From contig JAHDWJ010000017.1 of assembly GCA_023384415.1 (NCBI GenBank), forward strand, positions 99,809 to 163,808: 64,000 bases of DNA. Reading direction: 5' to 3'. The notes beneath the pieces are model-generated. The model made no database searches and was not told where the DNA came from. It worked only from the letters and a program-made list of their open reading frames with translations. Positions within the stretch are counted from its first letter, which is position 1, and each line of letters begins with the position of its first letter. Both the position numbers and the translations under genes were made by a program. Origin of the DNA: Anaerolineae bacterium (GTDB lineage Bacteria > Chloroflexota > Anaerolineae > Promineifilales > Promineifilaceae). This document shows positions 36,693 through 46,800 of the stretch, piece by piece.

Positions 36693-38090
36693 TCAAAACT
36701 CTCCCCGCAGGAACAGGAAGCCAGCCGCCTGATCTTTTTTACCATCCTTACCAGCGGTAAAAGAGGTGTCGAAGGTGATAAACAGCGTCGGTTTACTGAC
36801 ATCTTTGGGATCGCCTAGAAGTTTCAGATCGGCTTTTAGCCCCAGCTCCCGCACCGAAGGATGGGTTAAATCACCAACCAGTTTGGCTCCAACGTTTAAG
36901 CCCTCAACGGCAAACAGGTTTTTTAGCTGCGCTTCAGTGACAACAGTGGCTTTGTTGCTGTCAATTTTGAGGCTGTTAGAGAGAACCGCCAGATCGCGCA
37001 CCAGTTTATGGTCAAACTGTAACCCGACCTTGCCATCTCCCCCTACCTCAACTTTGGTGGAAAGGTAATGGGTTTTCTCCCCCAGGCGGAACTCACCAAC
37101 CCCTTTCCACCCTTTGACATTGCTGTAACTGGCCCCGGTTGACAAGCCTAATTTCTTAAAATCCAATGCTCCCTGAGCGTTGAGCTTAAATTCGCCGCTC
37201 TGGAAAATATTAAAATCACTCTTAAACTGGACCTCTTCTGTGCCTACAGCGGCATTGGTCCCAGCGGTAAATCCTTTGTTTTCTCCTTCGCCGTTGTATC
37301 CCCCCTGTATCCCAGCCCGGAAATATTGGCTGGTATACCCCAGGCTGGCCTGCACCTGTTTGGCGGCAATATTTCGGAATTGGCCCAGGTTGGCTTTGCC
37401 GCCAACGGAAAAACCGGCCCCAAGTTTGATGGTTTCGTCTAGCTGGGGAATGTCGGCGTTGGCGGCGATGGCGGCCGCTAACCCCAGCAGCACCATGGCC
37501 ACGGCAAACATCGGGTCCTGTTTGGTCTCCCGCAAAATGATCTCTTGCAGCCCCTTACTCTGGGGAGATTGGAAGATGGCCATGACCATCTGGCCGAGGT
37601 CTTTGCTGAGCGCGGCCGCGACCACCTTCATTTGCGCCTTCGTAAAGCTGCCCTGCTCCCCCGTACTCCCCTTCACCTGCTCCATCAGCAGAGCCGTCGC
37701 TTTACTGGCAACCTCTTTGGCATGGCTTTTGAGTTGGGCTTCTCCCAGCTGCTTTTTCAGCACATCATAAACCTGACCACTGATCCAGTGGCCCAGATCA
37801 AACCCCTCTTCTTTGGCCTCGCCACTGCTTTCCCCACCTTTGCCTTCTTTCTTTTCCTCTTCCCGCTGCAACGAACCATCTGCCAGGTGGCGCTGCACCC
37901 AGGCATTGCCGTGCTGCTGCTGTAACTGCAAGAGGGATGACTGGCGCATGGCCCGGTTGGTGGGATGAGCAAAGGCCGGGTAGCGGTGGATAGGGGCCGC
38001 AGATGGATGGGAATGCGGCCGCGCCGCCATCATCCCCACCGTCATCCCCTCTTTATCCCCTCGCCGTCTTCGCCCTCGTCGGTAACGCAT
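36693..38090 (-). CDS. Probable eCIS-linked cargo protein with beta-repeat C-terminus
   Basis: ATG 38088-38090 with AGAGGA just upstream is chosen, giving 465 residues. The N-terminal 80 residues are disordered and carry SLLQLQQQHGNAWVQRHL and LQREEEKKEGK, the VQR-type motif seen before DUF4157 domains in other eCIS proteins; no HExxH follows. One hydrophobic helix (FAVAMVLLGLAAAIAANA) lies near residue 200. The last 250 residues alternate polar and hydrophobic residues in strands (KLGAGFSVGGKANLG, FTAGTNAAVGTEEVQFKSDF), like a beta-barrel. It is the last gene of the minus-strand eCIS run. A pore-forming cargo is a possibility, not shown. Confidence 0.55.
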   Translation of the reverse strand: MRYRRGRRRRGDKEGMTVGMMAARPHSHPSAAPIHRYPAFAHPTNRAMRQSSLLQLQQQHGNAWVQRHLADGSLQREEEKKEGKGGESSGEAKEEGFDLGHWISGQVYDVLKKQLGEAQLKSHAKEVASKATALLMEQVKGSTGEQGSFTKAQMKVVAAALSKDLGQMVMAIFQSPQSKGLQEIILRETKQDPMFAVAMVLLGLAAAIAANADIPQLDETIKLGAGFSVGGKANLGQFRNIAAKQVQASLGYTSQYFRAGIQGGYNGEGENKGFTAGTNAAVGTEEVQFKSDFNIFQSGEFKLNAQGALDFKKLGLSTGASYSNVKGWKGVGEFRLGEKTHYLSTKVEVGGDGKVGLQFDHKLVRDLAVLSNSLKIDSNKATVVTEAQLKNLFAVEGLNVGAKLVGDLTHPSVRELGLKADLKLLGDPKDVSKPTLFITFDTSFTAGKDGKKDQAAGFLFLRGEF

Positions 38091-38224
38091 GGTTCCTCTC
38101 AGCAACAAAAATGAGGACGGCTAACCGAAAGCCCGCCAACCTCGCTGTCACGGGCTGTGGCTTCTCCGTCTTCCGTCCTCACTCATCCGTCGCCAATCAA
38201 ATAACCCGGCGTGAACAGGCTTAA

Positions 38225-40228
38225 TTACACAAACTGCACCTGATGCACACCGGAAACGATGGCCCCATGGGCCACAACATTGATCGTTTCTAAGGCTGCC
38301 CCCTGGGGACCACCCCCTTCGGCGGCCGCGTACATCTCCACCCCACGCACAAATTGCACATCCGGCGTCCCCTGCAAACATTGGTACACATCAGAAATAT
38401 ACAAATCCCGGCCAAAAGGCCACCCTTTGCCATCCGGGCCACCAGTCAGCGGGTTGAGGAACCGGTACAGTCGGTTGAGCAGTTCCGTCTCCACCGTCGT
38501 CTGATTGGCTCCTGGTGAGGCTCGCAGCATCACCTTCACCGCTACCCAATGGTAAGCTGGAGCCTGGATACTCAGTCGGGCTGTAAGCAGGCGGCGCTCA
38601 TCCAAATAAGTTTGTAATTTAGCGACATCTTCATCCCGCGGCCGCAGCTCCTCTGGAGATAAATAGCCCGGCGGGTACAGCACCCGGGGAATCACCAATA
38701 CATAAATTTGCCCTGGCACAATCCGCCCCACCTCAGATGGGCGCGGTTGAATACATTTGACCCGGCTAATCGAAGCGGGTAGGGCTTCACGAGCTAAAAA
38801 CTCAAAATCCTCCTCCGTAACCGCCCGCTCCCGTGATTGCAACAATGCCGGGGCACGCATCTTAGCCGATTCTAGCGTTTCCGCATCCAACCCCCCAAAA
38901 GCCGGTTTACGATTTTCCACCCGGTCAATATAGGGAATAGACGTTTTTAACGTATTGAGGTGATTGGCCTGAACATTGCCTTCCTGCCCCCCCCCAAAGC
39001 GATACCGCTCAAACACAAAATTGGCGTTACGGGGGGGAATGGCCCCATACAGCTTAATCGCCCCATCTTGCTGGCGCACGGCCGGCCCAAACCGCAATTC
39101 ACCACTCACACTATCCAGGGTATACACTTTGTCTGCTGGCTTTGTTTCGGCAAAATTCTCTACTTCCTGCCACGGCTGGGGCTTTTCCCCTTCTACTTGC
39201 ACCACCAGATGCTCTCCCGGTTGACGGCGCAGCAGCGGCGTCATTTGCAAAAAAAGCCGCTGTCCAGCCGAGCCATCACTGCGCCCCAAAAACTCCTTAT
39301 GCACCTGCTGTGCATGAACTGCTTCTGTCGTCCCACCCCAGGCGGATACATGAATCTGGCGCACCCTGGGTGAAACTTGATAGGGCGTCATACCATCTTG
39401 CGCTTCAGCCGCAGAAATCTCCTTCACCCGCACCCGCAGCCAAAACCGATCTTTGTTATTGACCCGGTATTTTCCCATCTTAGGAACATGGAGCAAAATG
39501 CGGCCGGGGCTGTTCATCCCTTTTGTCGTATCTGATTCAATTTCACAAGGGTACCAGCGCAGCACATCCGATCCACCCGTTGAGGCTTCCCACACATACG
39601 GGGGCAGCGACGGATCAATACCCGCCCCACCCGCCGGGTCACAATCAAGATCAAAACCAACGATATGGTGGCTTAGATCATTCTCAAAGCCAAAATAAAG
39701 GGCGTCATTTTCCATCGGCAGGCGGGAGAACACTTCGACCCCCTCAAACCCAGCTTCTAAACGGCGCAAATTATGCTCATCATAACGGCGGCTGCCATCA
39801 CGGCTGCTAATCCGACTTAACGATTCCGCCAATTTGGGCACAGTTACGGTAAAATTTTCCAGGGTGGTAAAAACAATCGCCTGCTCCGTTTCTGTTTGGG
39901 TGCTGGCAACTTCAGTCCCGGCCGGGATCAGCAAGGGGATATTTTGCGGGGCCGAAAGCCAAAAAGTGACCGGACAGGTGGCTGGTTCTGGCTCTTTGAG
40001 TTTGATACCCAGCATATCCATAAATTTAGCATAATGCAGGTCGGGCACCTGGTTCATCCGGTACAGAATAATTTCGGTCATCCAGGCGAACATCTCGATC
40101 AGGGTGATACCCGGATCGCTGACATTGTGGTCAGTCCATTCCTTACAGTAATGGGGAATGCGTTTTTTGGCTTCGTCTACAATGTCTTGGAAGGTACGAT
40201 CATCCAATTTGGGGGCTGGCAAGGACAT
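38225..40228 (-). CDS. eCIS baseplate J-like protein (Afp11/Cis11 type)
   Basis: The 667-residue protein starts LPAPKLDDRTFQDIVDEAKK and has HNVSDPGITLIEMFAWMTE, the hallmark of putative baseplate assembly proteins of the gpJ/Afp11 class. FWLSAPQNIPLLIPAGTEVAS and RVKCIQPRPSEVGRIVPGQI follow. It would build the wedge of the baseplate that triggers sheath contraction. Only one such gene is present, whereas Afp-type systems have two (Afp11 and Afp12). The upstream gp25 gene ends 5 bases before its start, so the two are translationally linked. Confidence 0.85.
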   Translation of the reverse strand: MSLPAPKLDDRTFQDIVDEAKKRIPHYCKEWTDHNVSDPGITLIEMFAWMTEIILYRMNQVPDLHYAKFMDMLGIKLKEPEPATCPVTFWLSAPQNIPLLIPAGTEVASTQTETEQAIVFTTLENFTVTVPKLAESLSRISSRDGSRRYDEHNLRRLEAGFEGVEVFSRLPMENDALYFGFENDLSHHIVGFDLDCDPAGGAGIDPSLPPYVWEASTGGSDVLRWYPCEIESDTTKGMNSPGRILLHVPKMGKYRVNNKDRFWLRVRVKEISAAEAQDGMTPYQVSPRVRQIHVSAWGGTTEAVHAQQVHKEFLGRSDGSAGQRLFLQMTPLLRRQPGEHLVVQVEGEKPQPWQEVENFAETKPADKVYTLDSVSGELRFGPAVRQQDGAIKLYGAIPPRNANFVFERYRFGGGQEGNVQANHLNTLKTSIPYIDRVENRKPAFGGLDAETLESAKMRAPALLQSRERAVTEEDFEFLAREALPASISRVKCIQPRPSEVGRIVPGQIYVLVIPRVLYPPGYLSPEELRPRDEDVAKLQTYLDERRLLTARLSIQAPAYHWVAVKVMLRASPGANQTTVETELLNRLYRFLNPLTGGPDGKGWPFGRDLYISDVYQCLQGTPDVQFVRGVEMYAAAEGGGPQGAALETINVVAHGAIVSGVHQVQFV

Positions 40229-40233
40229 ATTGG

Positions 40234-40629
40234 TTATTCCTCGGGGATAAGATAAAAGGGATAAACAAGACTGCGCCGATCATGGGTAGCTTTAACCTCA
40301 TACTCAATCTCAATGATGAGCTGATTGGCCTTTTTTCTATCAGGATACGCATCTACCTTGATAACTTTAATGCGCGGCTCCCACATGCCCAACGCTTCTT
40401 CAACATGACGAATGGCCTGGGCGGCTGTTTGGCTGTTGTTGGGGGCAAAAACTAATTCTTGCAGGCGGGAGCCAAAAGTTGGCCGCATCACCCGCTGGCC
40501 AGGAGAGGTAGTCAGGATAATATGGATCGCCTGCTCTAGCTCATTGCGATCATGGGTGAGCAAAATTGTGCCCTGGGGACCAATACGAGGGGGAAATGCC
40601 CACCCCCGGCCTATAATGTCTCGAGACAT
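40234..40629 (-). CDS. GPW/gp25-family baseplate protein (Cis9)
   Basis: This 131-residue protein has the gp25 fold markers: GRGWAFPPRIGPQGTILLTH, RVMRPTFGSRLQELVFAPNN and RVKVIK-type strand EPRIKVIKVDAYPD. In contractile systems gp25 joins the baseplate wedge to the sheath. It lies directly before the baseplate J gene, the order found in known eCIS loci. Confidence 0.85.
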   Translation of the reverse strand: MSRDIIGRGWAFPPRIGPQGTILLTHDRNELEQAIHIILTTSPGQRVMRPTFGSRLQELVFAPNNSQTAAQAIRHVEEALGMWEPRIKVIKVDAYPDRKKANQLIIEIEYEVKATHDRRSLVYPFYLIPEE

Positions 40630-40735
40630 AAATTTCTACTCCAAAAGTACCTATTCACCGCAATGATGCAAAAGACATAAAGCTTCTCAAAACATTCGTA
40701 ACTATTAACCGCAAAGAACACAAAGTTCTTCAAGA

Positions 40736-40853
40736 AATTCTTACTGATCTTGGCGTCTTCGTGGTGAAATTCTTGTGTGCCTTAGTAGTTACAAAAATTC
40801 TTACCGTTCCTGGCATCTTAGCGGTGAAAATGTTTTGTGCCTTAGTAGTTACC
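40736..40853. repeat. Two imperfect ~58-bp tandem repeats between gp25 and PAAR genes
   Basis: AATTCTTACTGATCTTGGCG and AATTCTTACCGTTCCTGGCA start two similar units, each ending GTGCCTTAGTAGTTAC. They fill most of the 235-base gap and have no coding potential. A third partial unit may begin near 40700. Confidence 0.7.
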
Positions 40854-40864
40854 GCCAAAATTTA

Positions 40865-41254
40865 TTACGGTACCTGGGTCTGCATTTGCCCGGCCTGAAC
40901 AATGGTAATGACCCCAGCCCAGGTACACATGCAGGTGGAACTGTTGTTCAGAGCGGGTTTATTGCTGATGAGAACAGTAGGCGAGCCAACAACCCAGGGT
41001 GAGCTAGTGGCCGGAACGCAGGGAGCAGGGGTGAACACACCTAGCGCAGCTGAGGTCGCGGCCGCAACGGCGGGATTGGCGATAGATTGGCACATCCCAA
41101 ATGTCAGAATGTTCTTCATCGGCACATGATCCATAATCGTGGCCGCCGGCTGATTACTCACTAAAACCCGGTTTTCTGGTGTCACAATCAAAGGAATGGT
41201 AGCCACACCAAAAGAGCATTTTATCTGGGCTAAATTACAAACCAGTTGAGCCAT
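40865..41254 (-). CDS. PAAR-like spike-tip protein, DUF4280 type (Cis10)
   Basis: The 129-residue protein resembles DUF4280 PAAR-like proteins: AQLVCNLAQIKCSFGVATIP, MDHVPMKNILTFGMCQSIANP, FTPAPCVPATSSPW and a closing MCTWAGVITIVQAGQ. Regular Cys residues probably hold a tip metal. It would cap the VgrG spike encoded by the next upstream gene. Repeats separate it from gp25, so it may have its own 3' end. Confidence 0.8.
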   Translation of the reverse strand: MAQLVCNLAQIKCSFGVATIPLIVTPENRVLVSNQPAATIMDHVPMKNILTFGMCQSIANPAVAAATSAALGVFTPAPCVPATSSPWVVGSPTVLISNKPALNNSSTCMCTWAGVITIVQAGQMQTQVP

Positions 41255-41324
41255 GCCGTTCTCCTTTGAAAAAAGGATGAATTAAGAATTATGAAAGAGG
41301 TCAATCCGTTTGCGCCAGGGCCAG

Positions 41325-43058
41325 TTAATTGATCTTAACGGTTGCCCCTTTAAGATTCAATATACCGGAAGCAGCAACATCAATCATACCTGCCTCAATT
41401 TTAACACTGGCGCTGCCTTTAATTTCAATCTGGGTGCCAGCCACCGCTACTTTAGCCGTTTCCAGGGTGACACTGCTGGTACCGCCGCTGTGTTTGGCAG
41501 TCACTTTTTGCCCCTGATCATCCATAGAGACCGTATGCCCTCCAGAAGTCTTAATCTCTACCGTTTTGTTTTTGTCATCCAAGACAATTTTGTGACCATC
41601 GGTGGTAATTAGTTCAACCCTCTTGTTGCTGTCATCATACATAACCAAACGATGGCCTTTGATAGAACGCCAGGTACGGACAAGCGGCCGCTCATTGCTA
41701 CTGGCACCGGCCGTCTCCTCAGGTTCCGTGTTTTTGCTGCTCCAAACACCGCCCAATACCACCGGAAAATTAAAATCCCCATGCTCAAACATCACCATCA
41801 CTTCATCATTGACCTCGGGAACAGCCGCAAATCCCGCATTCTTCCCAGCCCCAGGGGCCACCAACCTGGCCCAGTGACTCTCAAATTCATTGCCCAACCA
41901 GGGGAAAGCTACTTTGATTCGCCCTTTCTTATCAGGATCATTGGTATTGGTCACCAGCCCTGGCACAACCCCATACCATCGCTCCGTGGGTGCCCCGTGA
42001 GACAAATTTTCCATCAAAGTACCGGTGCGAATTCCCCGTACCATAAAAGTTGTCTTCAACCCTTCAGGGCTCATCACATGTTGGGCATTGGTGACCAAAT
42101 ATTTGCCATTAAACCGCTGGCTTAACTGCTCCAACTTAACATAACTTCCAGCCTTTATGTCTGGCCGACGAAAAGCCGTCCCTTCTGCTTCAATAAAGCC
42201 GCCGCTTATCTCGTTTAGCCGGGCCTGAGCGATCAAATTGGCCTCTGATTGATCTATCACCGGATGATCCACGACGACATATTTAGCAGAGCCAAAGGCA
42301 CTGGCCCACACCTTGCCATCTTTGGCTTCCCCAATTTTAGGAAACAGTTTGCCTGAACTAGATTGACCAACAATCCCTTGCTGCTTATCAGGATCCCACC
42401 CCCGAACCTCAGTGGAATCCACCTGTTCAGCCAGGGTCATACGGGGAAAAAAGGACAACAAATCTTCTCCCCACTTCAAGGTCACTTCTGGACCAGATTC
42501 AGGCGGTTTGCGAAAGTAAAGTTTGCCATCATCCACAAAACATTCATACCCTATTCGCCAGGCCCGTTGCATTAAAAAAGCCAGGTTAGATTGATTATGT
42601 TGGGCCAGATATTTATAACTAATAGAGGTGGCGTCAACTTGTGGCGATAAGCCGGCTTCCCCAGCCATCATATTAGCAATATCACTATCTTTTTGATTCA
42701 GAAAAGTTCGGCTTTTTAAATCCCGCAGCAGCCGGTGTGACTTATGATACCCACGAACCAACAGCTCAGCCGTGCGACCCTCATCAAAGCGGGGTTCCAG
42801 CGCTGTGACTTCGCCTTTGAACAAAGATTGTATGGTACCTCGGCCATCCACGGCTTTTATTTCCACTTCTTTGGTCAGATCAAATGGGCCACTATCCATG
42901 ATGGCAAAATCAGAATCTTCCAGGCGAATTGTCACCATACCCGGCAGCTGGGCATGCTGATCCACCACGATTTCCAATACTTTTTGGATAATCGTTTCTT
43001 GTATTTCACTCCCATTGATGAAGATTTGGGTTTGGCTGGCAACTGGTTGGTTGGGCAT
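41325..43058 (-). CDS. VgrG-like spike protein (Cis8)
   Basis: The 577-residue protein combines a gp27-like hub (IFINGSEIQETIIQKVLEIV, DSDIANMMAGEAG, LAFLMQRAWRIGYECFVDDG) with a gp5-like OB fold. The OB fold is marked by GLVTNTNDPDKKGRIKVAFP, GFAAVPEVNDEVMVMFEHGD and PVVLGGVWS. A C-terminal beta-helix of short repeated strands follows (HKIVLDDKNKTVEIKTSGGH). It should form the trimeric needle below the tube. No extra effector domain is fused. It ends just before the PAAR-like gene. Confidence 0.88.
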   Translation of the reverse strand: MPNQPVASQTQIFINGSEIQETIIQKVLEIVVDQHAQLPGMVTIRLEDSDFAIMDSGPFDLTKEVEIKAVDGRGTIQSLFKGEVTALEPRFDEGRTAELLVRGYHKSHRLLRDLKSRTFLNQKDSDIANMMAGEAGLSPQVDATSISYKYLAQHNQSNLAFLMQRAWRIGYECFVDDGKLYFRKPPESGPEVTLKWGEDLLSFFPRMTLAEQVDSTEVRGWDPDKQQGIVGQSSSGKLFPKIGEAKDGKVWASAFGSAKYVVVDHPVIDQSEANLIAQARLNEISGGFIEAEGTAFRRPDIKAGSYVKLEQLSQRFNGKYLVTNAQHVMSPEGLKTTFMVRGIRTGTLMENLSHGAPTERWYGVVPGLVTNTNDPDKKGRIKVAFPWLGNEFESHWARLVAPGAGKNAGFAAVPEVNDEVMVMFEHGDFNFPVVLGGVWSSKNTEPEETAGASSNERPLVRTWRSIKGHRLVMYDDSNKRVELITTDGHKIVLDDKNKTVEIKTSGGHTVSMDDQGQKVTAKHSGGTSSVTLETAKVAVAGTQIEIKGSASVKIEAGMIDVAASGILNLKGATVKIN

Positions 43059-43069
43059 AATGAACTGTT

Positions 43070-43765
43070 TTACACGATTTGCGGAATATTGAGATATTGT
43101 CCAGGGCGAATTTCCAGCGGGCTGCGTAGGCCATTATGGACGGCAATGTAACGCCATTTGGTCGCATCCCCATAAATGGCATAAGCGATATTGTCCATGC
43201 GATCTCCCGCTTGTACATGCCATACCCGCTCCAAGGGGCCACCACCCGATGTAGGGTTTTGGTTAGGATAATCATCCAGGTCGGTATATTGGGTAAAGGT
43301 AATATCTACCTGTGCCCGCACCGGCACACCCACATGCTGGGGGTCATTCAGAAACAGGGTAAATTTCTGAGTCATGCTGGTAACAAAGGAGACAAACTTG
43401 AACACTCCCCACTCAAAAGCGACCTGCGGAGGGCTGGCTTTCCGGTTGTTACCCGTAGAGTTTGAGGTGTCTGGCTCCATAAATTTCCACAGCTTGTTGG
43501 TCTCTATAGCCACGTTGGTGCCCGCTTCGTAAGTATCAAAAATAAGATTGAGCTTAAGGGATTGAGGGCCAGCTTTCTTGAACTCCGCATGGGGAGTATT
43601 GGAGTTATTGGCCGGTTTTTCCTCAAAATTATTGGTTTTGCTGACGCTGTATTCGTTGGGATTGAACATGCAAAAGACAGAGTTGCCACCGCCTTTGCGA
43701 TTGCCACTCTGATCTACTTCGTAAATTTCGGCGGCGATGAGGCCGCTGCGGGTTGTGCTTGGCAT
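43070..43765 (-). CDS. LysM-containing tube-baseplate adaptor (Cis7)
   Basis: The 231-residue protein starts with an N-terminal beta-rich region (FCMFNPNEYSVSKTNNFEEK) and has KLNLIFDTYEAGTNV in the middle. It ends with a LysM-like module VWHVQAGDRMDNIAYAIYGD, WRYIAVHNGL and RPGQYLNIPQI. This is the normal Afp7/gp53-like architecture linking the inner tube to the hub. Eleven bases separate it from the VgrG gene. Confidence 0.85.
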   Translation of the reverse strand: MPSTTRSGLIAAEIYEVDQSGNRKGGGNSVFCMFNPNEYSVSKTNNFEEKPANNSNTPHAEFKKAGPQSLKLNLIFDTYEAGTNVAIETNKLWKFMEPDTSNSTGNNRKASPPQVAFEWGVFKFVSFVTSMTQKFTLFLNDPQHVGVPVRAQVDITFTQYTDLDDYPNQNPTSGGGPLERVWHVQAGDRMDNIAYAIYGDATKWRYIAVHNGLRSPLEIRPGQYLNIPQIV

Positions 43766-43847
43766 GGTTGGCTACCTCGCTCGTTTTGGAAATTTGTAGG
43801 GAAGTTCAACTTTTCTGAAGAAGTTGAACTTCTGGCCTAATGGTTCG

Positions 43848-46800
43848 TTAGAAGCGGCCGCGTCCTCGTTCCCATTCAACGGCTAACCGCTGTTTGATTT
43901 CCCGATACACTTGCCGGGCCAGTTCATCCATATTTACATTCCCTTCTTCCGCTTTTTCCCCTTCGCCACCTTCCGTTGTAGTTGCCGTTGCCGTGCTGCT
44001 GCTCGCGGCCGCGCTCGTTTCCGCTCGTTGAATCATAGTTTGACCGCTGCTGGGCGTTTGGGCCGGGGGCGGGGGGGCGACCGCCTGTCGCTGCACCGGG
44101 GATGCTGGATGCCAAGACCTTTGGGCCAGCGGGGGTGAAGCGGTGGCTGGTGTAGGCTGAGAAACCGGCGGCGCAGCCGTTCTCATCACCATTTGCCCAT
44201 CTCCCGGTTGGGGGCTTGTTGGCGGCTTCTCCCCTAAAAGCTCCCATAAATCACCCGGCAGCGGCCCAATCTCCGTAGGCACATACGCCTGGGGAGTACT
44301 GGCGCCATTCCCTGAATCATGGCTCTGACCCTTGTTTTCAGGCTGGCGCTGCACCGGGCGGGTCGGCACATTGGGCCGTTGTCGGCGGGGCAAAATAAGC
44401 TCCACCGAAGAATCGGTTGGTTTGGCGGCCGCAACCTGGCGCATTACCTGTTGTACCTTTTGGGCTTCCGGCTTTTCATACCGCACCGGCTCAGCCGCTT
44501 CCACCGGGTCTAACGGGGTATCTTCCGGGCGGCTGACTGGGGTGGCCTTACGCTGCACCGGCCACACCGCTTCTAAACCTAATGGTTCTTCGTTAGAAGC
44601 CAATGGCTCTGGCGTTGGTGAAAACAGCGGGTGATCCGTGACCGCTGGAACAGGCTGGCTTGCGGCCGCAGGTGTGGGCATAATAAGCGTTGGCATTTCC
44701 GTTTCAGACATCGGTTCCGGTATAGGCTGGACGAGCTGAGAGGGTGGAGCAGAAGCAGCCGGGGAAACGGTCGGAGATGCCAGGGGTGTAGGCTGGACGA
44801 CCTCTAAAGATGTCATCGGACTGGGGGCGGCCGCCGGGGCTGGCAGATCCATTGCCCCTCTATCTGCCGTCCGCTGCACCGTTGGGGCAGCCGGTTGCAC
44901 CAGCTCACCGAGTGGGCGTGCTTTCACGACCGGCATCACTACCGGATCGACTTGCAACATCGGGGCGGGCCTCTCTGGTATCACTGGGGGCGTGGTTGGC
45001 AGCGCGGCCGCAGCAGGGGGCATCTCTTGCCGTTGCAGCGGTAGGGCGGGTGACTCTGATGCCGCCATCAAGGGGAGTGGCTCTGACCCCTGCCCTGGCA
45101 ATGCTGGCATATCTGAGGCGGCCGCGATAGGTGGTGGGGTGGTAACGGTTGGCGGGGTTGTCTCCTGCCGCTGTACAGGTGAGGCAGTCAATGCTGGCGC
45201 GGCCGCTAATGGCGATGTCTCTTGCCCTTGTGGGGTGGGTATGGCCAGAGTGCCCTCATTTATTGGATGCGCGACGGCCACTGGGGTGGCTGCCTCTTGT
45301 CGCTGTATGGGTGGCGTGGGCAGGTCTGGGGCGGCCGCAGTCGGTAATGCCTCTGGTCGTTGCGGTTGGGAAACAACCATCTCCGGCGCGGCCGCAGGGG
45401 TTGGCTGAGGGACTGCCACAGGTGAGGCTGTTTCTTGCCGCTGTATGGGTGGTGTGGGTAAATCTGGGGTGGCCTGGGGGAGCATTGATGCGGCTGTCTC
45501 TTGCCGCTGTATGGGTGGCTTAAGCAACTCTGGAGCAGCCGCGACGGGCGTTGTTTCCTGCCGTTGGGTGATGGGCATATCCGGCGCAGCCGCTGGTATT
45601 GTCGCCAACGGGGCCGCTGGTGAAGCCGTCGCTGGCTGTTGGGTAGATGAGGTTGTCAGGTCGGCTGCGGTAGCCGAGGGGGCAGCTTCTTGCCGCTGAA
45701 CAGGTGAGGTGGGTAAATCGGGTGCGGCCGCGAACGTTATCTCCGGCCCCGCGGCGGTTGAGGTGGTCTCTTGCCGTTGTACTGTTGGCGTGGATAGGTC
45801 TGGGGCGTCCGCTGGGGGTGTCGTCCCCTGGCGTTGGGCAGCAGGCATATCCGGCACAGGGGCCGCGGTTGGTTGAGGGACAGATGTTGGTGAGGCCGCT
45901 TCTTGCCGCTGCACCGGCGACGGGGAAAGATGGGGTGCGGCCGCAGGGGTCGTCTCAGGCCGGATCAGTTCTTGCTGCTGTACCGATGCCGGGGGCAGCT
46001 CCGGGGTGGTCATGGGCGTTGGCGGCGGCGCGGCCGCTGGGGGGGCCGCCTCTTGTCGCTGGACAAGGGGAGAAGTCAAGTCTGGTCTGCCTGCGACCAT
46101 CGGCGACGCGGCAACCTCTTGTTGCTGCCCTGAGAGAACAGGCATGTCTGGTGCGGCCGCAGAGGTTGTTTGGGGTTCAACTGCGGGTAAGGTCGTTTCT
46201 GGTCGCTGTATCGCCGAGGCTGATGGGGCTATCTCCTGCCGTTGCAATGACGGGGGGGAGGTGTCTGGCGCGGCCGCAGGTAGGGATGCTCCTTGCTCGT
46301 GTTGTTGGGGGGCAGGTAAATCGGGTGCGGCCGTGGGCGTTAGCTGTGATGTACTCTCTGATGAAACTATTTCTTGCCGTTGTATCGGTGGCGCTGGCGC
46401 AGTTGGTGCGGCCGCTGAGGAGCGTACTTGGCCAGAAGAAGTCATCTGCTCCTGCCGTTGGACCGGTGTCTCACTTGTTCCTGTGCCACTAGACATCTGC
46501 CCTTTTAGTTCATCAGGCGAGAGGGTCAATACCTCAGCCCGACGGCGTAGTTCTGGCGGGGGCATCTGGCTGGGCCTGTTAATTCTCTTCTGCTTGGCCT
46601 GTAATGTTTGGTAATGGGTGGTAGCCGGCTGGGGTGGGGCCGGAATAATTCCGCCTTCAGCCCCTTCGCTTTCCGCCTTTTGCCGATGCAGGTGCATAAT
46701 TTTCTCTAGCCGTGACCATTCTCCATCCAGGGTAGCTCCTGGATCAGCCAGGGATGTGGGGGAGGGAGGTGAACTGACTGGAGGAGACGAGACCGCAGGC

